Shown here piece by piece: positions 26,352-32,464 of a stretch of DNA of 32,464 nucleotides. The stretch covers positions 1 through 32,464 of the forward strand of contig DAOUYK010000006.1 in NCBI GenBank assembly GCA_030666145.1, given 5' to 3'. The translations under genes were made by a program, and so were the position numbers. The DNA is from Mycolicibacterium sp. (lineage in GTDB: Bacteria > Actinomycetota > Actinomycetes > Mycobacteriales > Mycobacteriaceae). Within the stretch, counting starts at the first letter, position 1. Every line of letters starts with the position of its first letter. The notes below the pieces were generated by a model that searched no databases, was not told the origin of the DNA, and saw only the letters and a program-made list of their open reading frames with translations.

Positions 26352-27866
26352 TCAGGCCGTTCCGAGTCCGATACGTCGGTAGCGTTCGAGTCTGGCCGCC
26401 AACCGATGCTCCTCGGGCACTGACCGCAGTCGGTGTAATTCGTCGGCGATGGTGTCTGACAGCCGGCGGGTGAACATCTCGGGTTCGGCGGCGGCGTCGG
26501 GATGCTCGGGCACAATCGCGTCGACGATGCCGTCTCGCAGTAGATCAGCCGATCGGATTCCTTGTGCGGCAGCCAGTTCTGAAGCATGGTCGACGTCGCG
26601 GTACACGATTGCGCTAGCGCCCTCAGGTGGTAGCGGCGCTAGCCAGCCGTGCAGCGCGGCCAGTACTCGGTCGGCGGGCACCATCGCCAGAGCGGGCCCG
26701 CCGCTGCCCTGCCCGAGCAGCACCGACACCGTTGGGGTGTCCAGGGTGACGAGGTCGGCCAGGCATCCGGCGATCTCACCTGCCAGCCCGCCTTGTTCGG
26801 CCTCGGTGGACAGTGCCGGGCCTGCGGTGTCGATGACCAGGACCAGCGGCAGCTTCAGCCCGGCGGCTAGCGCCATGCCGCGGCGCGCCTCCCGCAGCGC
26901 CGCCGGGCCCACCAGGTGTCCGGTCACCCGCTGCTGGCCTAGTACCACCGCGGGCTGACCGCCGAATCTGGCCAACGCCAGCACGGTCGTCGCCGCCTCG
27001 CCCTCTCCTCCACCGTCTCCCGGGTCTCCTCGCTCCTGCCCGCCCGACCCCGACAGCAGCACGCGCTCGGTGGTGCCGTGCCGCAGCAGGTAGCCGACAC
27101 CGGGGCGGTCGGGACGCCGCGATATCTCAACCGACTGCCATGCCGGTGTGTCGGGCAGGTTCTCGGGCTCAGGTGCCGGAGGCGGTTCCCCGGGAACGTC
27201 GGAGACTACTTTAAGGGTGCGATCGAGGGTGGCGCGCAGCACGTCGAGGGGGACGACCGCGTCGATAACGCCGTGGCGTTGAAGGTTCTCGGCGGTCTGT
27301 ACACCGGGCGGGAACGGCTCGCCATAGAGGTGCTCGTAGACCCGCGGGCCGAGGAAACCGATCAGCGCACCGGGTTCGGCGGCGGTGACGTGGCCCAGTG
27401 AACCCCAGGAGGCGAACACTCCGCCGGTGGTGGGGTGGCGCAGGTAGACGAGGTAGGGCAGATGCGCCTGCTTGTGCAGTTCGACGGCGGCAGTGATCTT
27501 GACCATCTGCAGGAACGCCACGGTGCCTTCCTGCATCCGGGTGCCGCCCGAACTTGGCGAAGCCAGCAGGGGCAGCCGCTCGGTGGTAGCCCGCTGAACT
27601 GCCGCGATGATTCGTTCAGCCGCCGCCACCCCTATCGACCCGCCCAAGAAGTCGAACTCGCAGGCCACCAGAGCCACGGGGCGGCCAAAGACCTGGCCTT
27701 GACCGGTCACCACGGTCTCGTCGAGGCCGGTCGCGGCGGTGGCATCGGCTAGTTCCCTGCGGTACGCCTCGGAGGTCGCGACGTCCAGCGGTGGTCGGTC
27801 CCAGCTGAGGAACGACCCGTCGTCGAGCAGCGCGTCGCGCAGCGCCAGGGCTCCGATTCGGCTCAC
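26352..27866 (-). CDS. accD3: Acyl-CoA carboxylase carboxyltransferase-like protein AccD3
   Basis: AccD3 is a carboxyltransferase-subunit homologue expected to transfer CO2 from biotin on an AccA-type partner to an acyl-CoA; the true substrate of mycobacterial AccD3 is not settled. The 504-residue protein has both crotonase-fold halves. The N-terminal one has VACEFDFLGGSIGVAAAERI, LPLLASPSSGGTRMQEG and HPTTGGVFASWGSLGHVTAAEPGALIGFLGPRV. The C-terminal one has GQPAVVLGQQRV, GPAALREARRGMALA, LPLVLVIDTAGP and the oxyanion-loop VLLGQGSGGPALAM. A Gly/Glu-rich insert, GGQERGDPGDGGGEGEAATT, joins them and seems longer than in H37Rv. The start is GTG 27866. It is divergent from echA6 with only 25 bp between starts. 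Confidence 0.94.
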   Translation of the reverse strand: MSRIGALALRDALLDDGSFLSWDRPPLDVATSEAYRRELADATAATGLDETVVTGQGQVFGRPVALVACEFDFLGGSIGVAAAERIIAAVQRATTERLPLLASPSSGGTRMQEGTVAFLQMVKITAAVELHKQAHLPYLVYLRHPTTGGVFASWGSLGHVTAAEPGALIGFLGPRVYEHLYGEPFPPGVQTAENLQRHGVIDAVVPLDVLRATLDRTLKVVSDVPGEPPPAPEPENLPDTPAWQSVEISRRPDRPGVGYLLRHGTTERVLLSGSGGQERGDPGDGGGEGEAATTVLALARFGGQPAVVLGQQRVTGHLVGPAALREARRGMALAAGLKLPLVLVIDTAGPALSTEAEQGGLAGEIAGCLADLVTLDTPTVSVLLGQGSGGPALAMVPADRVLAALHGWLAPLPPEGASAIVYRDVDHASELAAAQGIRSADLLRDGIVDAIVPEHPDAAAEPEMFTRRLSDTIADELHRLRSVPEEHRLAARLERYRRIGLGTA

Positions 27867-27891
27867 AGGGAAAGGCTAATAGGGTGGACCC
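27867..27891. promoter_or_regulatory. Very short divergent promoter region accD3 / echA6
   Basis: Only 25 bp separate the two divergent start codons. TAATAG at 27877-27882 could be the echA6 -10, placing transcription start within a few bases of the ATG; AGGGTGG just before the ATG is a possible ribosome-binding site. Both promoters must therefore overlap each other or the opposite coding sequence, and near-leaderless mRNAs are likely. Confidence 0.45.
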
Positions 27892-28626
27892 ATGATTGGA
27901 GTCACTCGAGACGGCCACGTGATGACGCTGGAGATGCAGCGTCCCGAGCGGCGCAACGCGCTCAACGTCGGGCTCGTGGACGCCCTGCGCTTGGCGGTCG
28001 AGCAGGCCGCTGCCGAAGATGTCCGCGTGATCGTGCTTACCGGGCAGGGCCACGTCTTCAGCTCGGGTGCGGACCTGACCGATCCTGCGGGTGTGGCTGA
28101 GGCGCTGCCTGACAAGGCCAAGGCGTTGAACTTGGCGATCGACTCGGCGCCTATCCCGGTCATTGGCGTGATCAACGGCCCGGCGATCGGCGCCGGCGTC
28201 ATCCTGTCGATGATCTGCGATCTGCGCGTAGTGGCCCCAGAGGCCTACTTCCAGTTCCCCGTCGCGAAATACGGCCTTGCACTCGATAACTGGAGTATTC
28301 GCAGGCTGACATCCCTCGTTGGGGCAGGCCGGGCGCGGGGCATGCTGTTGGCGGCCGAGCGGCTCACCTCCGAGGTCGCCCTGCAGACCGGTATGGCCAA
28401 CAGGATCGGCACGCTAGCCGACGCCCAGGAGTGGGCAAAGGAGCTCGCTGGGTTCGCGCCGCTGGCGATGCAGCACGCCAAACGGGTGCTCAACGACGAC
28501 GGTGCCTACGAGGACCCCTGGCCCGAGCACCAACAACTTTACGAGCGCGCCTGGGCCAGTCAGGACGTGATCGAGGCGCAGGTGGCGCGCGTCGAGAAGC
28601 GTAACCCCAGGTTTCAGGGCGGTTGA
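27892..28626 (+). CDS. echA6: Enoyl-CoA hydratase-like protein EchA6
   Basis: EchA6 has the crotonase fold. In M. tuberculosis it is reported to lack hydratase activity and instead to bind acyl-CoA and pass it to fatty acid synthase II for mycolic acid synthesis; it is a target of THPP compounds. The 244-residue length equals the family. Visible are [15 protein letters not shown], the oxyanion-hole strand [12 protein letters not shown], and [34 protein letters not shown]. In the last, the usual catalytic glutamates (GxCxxxGxE, PExx) are not seen. It opens an apparent operon whose stop overlaps the next ATG (TGATG). Confidence 0.94.
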   Translation: MIGVTRDGHVMTLEMQRPERRNALNVGLVDALRLAVEQAAAEDVRVIVLTGQGHVFSSGADLTDPAGVAEALPDKAKALNLAIDSAPIPVIGVINGPAIGAGVILSMICDLRVVAPEAYFQFPVAKYGLALDNWSIRRLTSLVGAGRARGMLLAAERLTSEVALQTGMANRIGTLADAQEWAKELAGFAPLAMQHAKRVLNDDGAYEDPWPEHQQLYERAWASQDVIEAQVARVEKRNPRFQGG

Positions 28627-29756
28627 TGGTGGTTAAGGCAGCGTTGCGTTTCGGGTTCGGGACCGCCTCGTTGTTGGCTGGCGGGTGGGCGCTGCGGGCG
28701 CTACAGGGCACGTCGACAGCTCTGGGTGCAACGCCTGCTGAGATCGCAGCGGTGGCCGGCCGTTCGCCGCGCTACCGCGATGGCGTCTTCAGCAACCTGG
28801 AGGCGCCGTCGGGTATCAGAATGGATGGTGAACTGCAGCGCACACTGCTGCGGGATCTGGCCAATGCGGGCTCGCTCGGAAAGCCCCCCGGTCCCATCCC
28901 GTTGGCGGAAAAGCCTCAGGTGGATAGCGAGCCAGCCGAGGCCGCAGCCAGCTGGTACGGGCACTCCAGCGCGTTGATCGAGATCGACGGATACCGGGTG
29001 CTGGCCGATCCGGTCTGGAGCCAACGCTGCTCGCCCTCGCGGTCGGTGGGTCCGCGGCGGATGCACGAGGTGCCCGTGACGCTGGAGGCGCTACCCGCGG
29101 TGGACGCGGTGGTGATCAGTCACGACCACTATGACCACCTTGATATCGACACGATCATCGCCCTGGCTCGCAGCCAGCGCGCACCATTGGTCGTGCCGCT
29201 GGGAATCGGCGCCCATCTGCGCAAGTGGGGCATCCCCGAAAGTCGGATCGTCGAGCTGGACTGGCACGAGAGTCACCGGATCGGTGAGCTGACGCTGGTC
29301 TGCACGCCCGCACGCCACTTCTCCGGACGGTTGTTCGCCCGTGACTCCACCCTGTGGGCGTCCTGGGTGATCGCTGGACCGACGCACAGTGCGTTCTTCG
29401 GCGGAGACACCGGGTACACCAAGAGCTTCGCTGACATCGGCGCCGAGTACGGCCCGTTCGATCTGACGCTGCTGCCGATCGGCGCCTACCATCCGGCGTT
29501 CGCCGATATTCATATGAATCCCGAGGACGCGGTGCGCGCTCATCTCGATCTGGCCGACACCGACCGCAGCCTGATGGTGCCGATCCATTGGGCCACGTTC
29601 CGGCTGGCGCCGCACCCGTGGGCTGAGCCGGCCGAGCGCCTCTTCGCCGCCGCCCAAGCTGAACGGGTACGCATCTCGGTACCGATACCGGGGGAGCGGG
29701 TCCTGGGCGGGCAGGAAGCTACTGCGTCGACACTGGACCCGTGGTGGCGCATGTAG
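28626..29756 (+). CDS. Metallo-beta-lactamase-fold hydrolase, NAPE-PLD-like (Rv0906 type)
   Basis: The 376-residue protein has a hydrophobic N-terminus (VVKAALRFGFGTASLLAGGWALRAL), probably a membrane anchor or signal. A metallo-beta-lactamase domain follows, resembling NAPE-specific phospholipase D and UlaG proteins. The metal motif HDHYDH lies at 166-171 in VVISHDHYDHLDIDT; later metal ligands are the histidine in CTPARHFSGR, the aspartate in FFGGDTGYTK and the histidine in PIHWATFRLAPHPW. The ATG at 28626 overlaps the echA6 stop; the ORF-track TTG one codon earlier is less likely. A role in lipid or phosphodiester hydrolysis is inferred from the fold only. Confidence 0.9.
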   Translation: MVVKAALRFGFGTASLLAGGWALRALQGTSTALGATPAEIAAVAGRSPRYRDGVFSNLEAPSGIRMDGELQRTLLRDLANAGSLGKPPGPIPLAEKPQVDSEPAEAAASWYGHSSALIEIDGYRVLADPVWSQRCSPSRSVGPRRMHEVPVTLEALPAVDAVVISHDHYDHLDIDTIIALARSQRAPLVVPLGIGAHLRKWGIPESRIVELDWHESHRIGELTLVCTPARHFSGRLFARDSTLWASWVIAGPTHSAFFGGDTGYTKSFADIGAEYGPFDLTLLPIGAYHPAFADIHMNPEDAVRAHLDLADTDRSLMVPIHWATFRLAPHPWAEPAERLFAAAQAERVRISVPIPGERVLGGQEATASTLDPWWRM

Positions 29757-29784
29757 GACGGCCCGCCGCGTTACGGTGCTGACC

Positions 29785-31380
29785 ATGAATCCACCGGTGC
29801 GAGGGGCCGCGCTTGCCTTGATGGTCGTGGTGCTCGCCGGGTGCGGTGCCGACAAAGCCGACTCTGTCGATCGCACGGCGCCTGTTGCGGGCCAGTCCTC
29901 GCAGGTGTCTCCGCGCCTAGTGTCTGCGCTGCCGCTGCCCGAGAATGCCGTCAAGAACGCGGTCACCAAGCTCGACGACATGGCCGAAGATCTGATGGCT
30001 AAGTCAGGAATCCTCGGTATGGCCGTAACCGTCGTGCATGGGGAAGAAACGTTCTATGCCAAGGGTTTCGGGGTCAAGAACATCCAGGTGTCCGATGAGC
30101 CGGGCAACCAGGTCGACCCCGATACCGTCTTTCAGCTGGCGTCGCTGTCCAAGCCGTTGGGCGCGACAGTAGTCGCACAACAGGTTGGTGCAGGCGCGAT
30201 CCGCTGGGACACCCCGATCGTCGACAAGTTGCCTTGGTTTGCGTTATCGGATCCTGCCGTGACGAAGATGGTCACTGTCGGTGACATGTACGCCCACCGC
30301 TCTGGACTGCCCGACCACGCGGAGGACTTGTTGGAGGATCTCGGCTACGGCCGACGCGTGGTGCTGGAGAAGCTGCGTGACTTTCCGCTCGACCCATTCC
30401 GGATCTCCTATGCCTACAACAACTTCGGCCTCACGGCAGCAGCCGAGGCGGTCGCTTCCGCGGCGAACGAGTCGTGGGAAGACCTCAGCCAGCGAGTGCT
30501 GTACGGGCCGTTGGGGATGTCGGAGACAAGTTCATTATTCGACGATTTCGTGGCGCGAGAAAATCGCGCTGTCGGTCACATCCACGCCGGCGGGAAGTAC
30601 AAGCCGGATTACGTGCGCGATCCGCAGGCCCAAACACCTGCGGGCGGGGTCAGCAGATCGGTCAACGATCTGTCGAATTGGCTGAGAATGATGCTCGCCG
30701 ACGGCAGGTACGAGGGAGAGCAGATTGTCGCCGCCGAGGCCCTGCTGCCTGCACTCACCCCGCAGATCGTGTCGAGCCGCGCGTCCGAACCGGCGGAGAG
30801 GTCAGGTTTCTACGGCTACGGATTCAATGTGGGCACAACGTCGGCGGCCCGCCAGCAGATGAGTCACTCGGGAGCGTTCGAACTCGGTTCGGGTACCAAT
30901 TTCCTGATGCTGCCCTCAGCCGACGTCGCGATTGTGGTGTTGACCAACGCCACACCGACCGGAGTGGCGGAGGCGCTGACCGTCCAGTTCGCCGACCTCG
31001 TCCAGTTCGGGGAGCTTCGCCAGGACTGGTGGCCGCTTTATTCGGCGGCCTTCAAAGCGATGGAGGAACCGGTCGGCTCGCTCGTCGGCACGCGGCCGCT
31101 GGCAGACGCTGCTCCGCCCGCTCCGTTGGTGAGCTACGTAGGTCAGTACGCCAACGGTTTCTGGGGTCCCGCGCGCGTGACTGACCGCGACGGCGGCCTG
31201 CAGCTGGCGCTCGGGCCGAAACTGACCGCGCCATTGAAGCATTGGGACGGCAATGTGTTCACCTTCTCGTTTGTTACCGAGAATGCGCCGCCCGGGACGA
31301 TCCCGAAGGCGACGTTCGACGGTGACCCGCTGACGCTGGAATGTTTCGACCAGGACGGCAAGGGGACGTTTACCCGATGA
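29785..31380 (+). CDS. Lipoprotein serine beta-lactamase / penicillin-binding-like hydrolase (Rv0907 type)
   Basis: The 531-residue protein is exported as a lipoprotein: [20 protein letters not shown] ends in a lipobox with Cys20. The class C beta-lactamase-like domain has the nucleophile motif S120-L-S-K123 in [11 protein letters not shown], the YxN motif in [13 protein letters not shown], and the third motif HSG in [29 protein letters not shown] is another family hallmark. A C-terminal beta-barrel-like domain ([16 protein letters not shown] ...) follows, as in esterase/peptidase relatives. The ATG at 29785 is preferred over the GTG at 29776 because it starts a standard signal peptide. The substrate is unknown (peptide, ester or cell-wall). 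Its TGA overlaps ctpE. Confidence 0.9.
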   Translation: MNPPVRGAALALMVVVLAGCGADKADSVDRTAPVAGQSSQVSPRLVSALPLPENAVKNAVTKLDDMAEDLMAKSGILGMAVTVVHGEETFYAKGFGVKNIQVSDEPGNQVDPDTVFQLASLSKPLGATVVAQQVGAGAIRWDTPIVDKLPWFALSDPAVTKMVTVGDMYAHRSGLPDHAEDLLEDLGYGRRVVLEKLRDFPLDPFRISYAYNNFGLTAAAEAVASAANESWEDLSQRVLYGPLGMSETSSLFDDFVARENRAVGHIHAGGKYKPDYVRDPQAQTPAGGVSRSVNDLSNWLRMMLADGRYEGEQIVAAEALLPALTPQIVSSRASEPAERSGFYGYGFNVGTTSAARQQMSHSGAFELGSGTNFLMLPSADVAIVVLTNATPTGVAEALTVQFADLVQFGELRQDWWPLYSAAFKAMEEPVGSLVGTRPLADAAPPAPLVSYVGQYANGFWGPARVTDRDGGLQLALGPKLTAPLKHWDGNVFTFSFVTENAPPGTIPKATFDGDPLTLECFDQDGKGTFTR

Positions 31381-32464
31381 GTGCCGCACTCGCTGCTGGC
31401 CTTACCGAAGTCGAAGTCGCCCAGCGTATCTCGGAGGGTAAGACCAACGACGTCCCGGCCCGCGCGGCGCGCAGCGTCGCTGAGATCATCCGCGGCAACG
31501 TCTTCACCCGTATCAATGCGATTCTGGGCGTGTTGTTGATCATCGTGCTGTCGACGGGTTCGGTGATCAACGGCGCGTTCGGATTGCTGATCATCGCCAA
31601 CAGCGCGATCGGCATGATCCAGGAGTTACGCGCCAAGCAGACGCTGGATAAGCTGGCGATCGTTGGGCAGGCGAAACCTTTGGTGCGCAGACAATCTCGC
31701 ACCGGCTCTGTTTCGACACCGCTGGCCCCCAGCGAGGTGGTACTCGACGACGTAATCGAGCTGGGCCCCGGCGACCAGATCGTTGTCGATGGTGTGATCC
31801 TCGAGGCAGCCAACCTCGAAGTCGACGAATCGATGCTGACAGGCGAAGCGGACCCGATCGCACAGGACGCCGGCCAGCAAGTGATGTCGGGGAGCTTTGT
31901 GGTCGCCGGCACCGGCGCCTACCGTGCCACCAAGGTCGGCCGGGAGGCGTACGCCGCGAAGCTCGCTGAAGAGGCCTCCAAGTTCACCCTGGTCAAGTCC
32001 GAACTGCGCAGCGGCATAAACAAAATTCTGCAGTTCATCACTTACCTTCTAGTGCCAGCCGGTGCGTTGACCATCTACACCCAACTGTTCACCACTGATG
32101 CCGGATTGCGCGAGTCGGTGCTGCGAATGGTCGGGGCGCTGGTGCCAATGGTCCCGGAGGGGCTGGTGTTGATGACGTCGATCGCGTTCGCAGTCGGCGT
32201 GGTCCGGTTGGGGCGCAGGCAGTGTCTGGTCAACGAACTCCCGGCGATCGAGGGGTTGGCCCGTGTCGATGTGGTGTGTGCCGACAAGACGGGAACCCTG
32301 ACCGAGAACGGCATGCGGCTCAGCGATCTGTTGGGGCTGGAAACCAGCGAGCTGGGCATCAGCGCCTTGGCCGCCATTCTGGCCCAGCTGGCCGCCGACG
32401 ATCCACGGCCCAATGCCAGCATGGCGGCCATCGCCGAGGCCTATGACTCCCCGCCGGGCTGGAT
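31377..32464 (+). CDS. ctpE: P-type cation ATPase CtpE, N-terminal part, runs off window
   Basis: The frame from the ATG at 31377 (overlapping the upstream TGA as ATGA) is open to the window end, giving 362 residues of an expected roughly 800. It is absent from the ORF track because it has no stop here. CtpE is a membrane P-type ATPase, described in mycobacteria as a calcium importer. Visible are the first membrane pair ([38 protein letters not shown]), the actuator-domain MLTGEADP (the TGE loop), membrane segments [18 protein letters not shown] and [25 protein letters not shown] with the ion-site PEG, and the phosphorylation motif [10 protein letters not shown] with its aspartate. No frameshift was found in my manual translation. 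Confidence 0.95.
   Translation, partial: MSAALAAGLTEVEVAQRISEGKTNDVPARAARSVAEIIRGNVFTRINAILGVLLIIVLSTGSVINGAFGLLIIANSAIGMIQELRAKQTLDKLAIVGQAKPLVRRQSRTGSVSTPLAPSEVVLDDVIELGPGDQIVVDGVILEAANLEVDESMLTGEADPIAQDAGQQVMSGSFVVAGTGAYRATKVGREAYAAKLAEEASKFTLVKSELRSGINKILQFITYLLVPAGALTIYTQLFTTDAGLRESVLRMVGALVPMVPEGLVLMTSIAFAVGVVRLGRRQCLVNELPAIEGLARVDVVCADKTGTLTENGMRLSDLLGLETSELGISALAAILAQLAADDPRPNASMAAIAEAYDSPPGW

Overview
The window is GC-rich, densely packed actinobacterial DNA from a mycobacterium. Most of its proteins match, in my memory, the Mycobacterium tuberculosis Rv0863-Rv0908 block in the same order: moaC2, mog, moaE2, rpfA, moaD2, moaA2, cspB, a SpoU methyltransferase, sepH, serC, an AurF-like oxygenase, fprB, citA, gltA2, prrA, accD3, echA6 and ctpE. 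The H37Rv genes between cspB and Rv0875c (a PE_PGRS gene and fadE10) are absent. This suggests an environmental, probably fast-growing, mycobacterium. I have no 16S or other marker to name the species.

Region by region. 1-4998 is a molybdenum-cofactor cluster (moaC-mog-moaE on plus; yccF-like-moaA-moaD on minus) flanking the muralytic enzyme gene rpfA. rpfA has a long leader that looks like a ydaO-type (c-di-AMP) riboswitch, with a CRP-type site further upstream. 5000-11400 holds cspB, preceded by an odd structured and tandemly repeated leader, then a small exported protein, an MFS protein, a DUF3027 protein, an SRPBCC protein, an rRNA/tRNA 2'-O-methyltransferase, small membrane proteins and the cell-division regulator sepH. 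11500-15700 has serC divergent from an AurF-like diiron oxygenase followed by the ferredoxin/ferredoxin-reductase fusion fprB, with a CRP-like palindrome between. 15700-20600 holds two citrate synthases with a pyridoxamine-phosphate oxidase between them, then a DHA2 drug transporter. 20600-26300 holds a CrtI-like oxidoreductase, an FKBP, the response regulator prrA WITHOUT its kinase gene prrB, an epoxide hydrolase/methyltransferase pair and a DUF2461 protein. 26300-32464 has accD3 divergent from an echA6-MBL hydrolase-lipoprotein beta-lactamase-ctpE operon; ctpE runs off the window.

The most notable observation is the apparently clean loss of prrB beside prrA. Next are the regulatory leaders of rpfA and cspB, a tandem duplication of the serC 3' end, and the tight pairing of a diiron oxygenase with a self-contained electron-transfer protein. 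I saw no tRNA, rRNA, CRISPR array, insertion sequence or phage gene. Comparisons with other mycobacterial proteins are from memory, not from a search.
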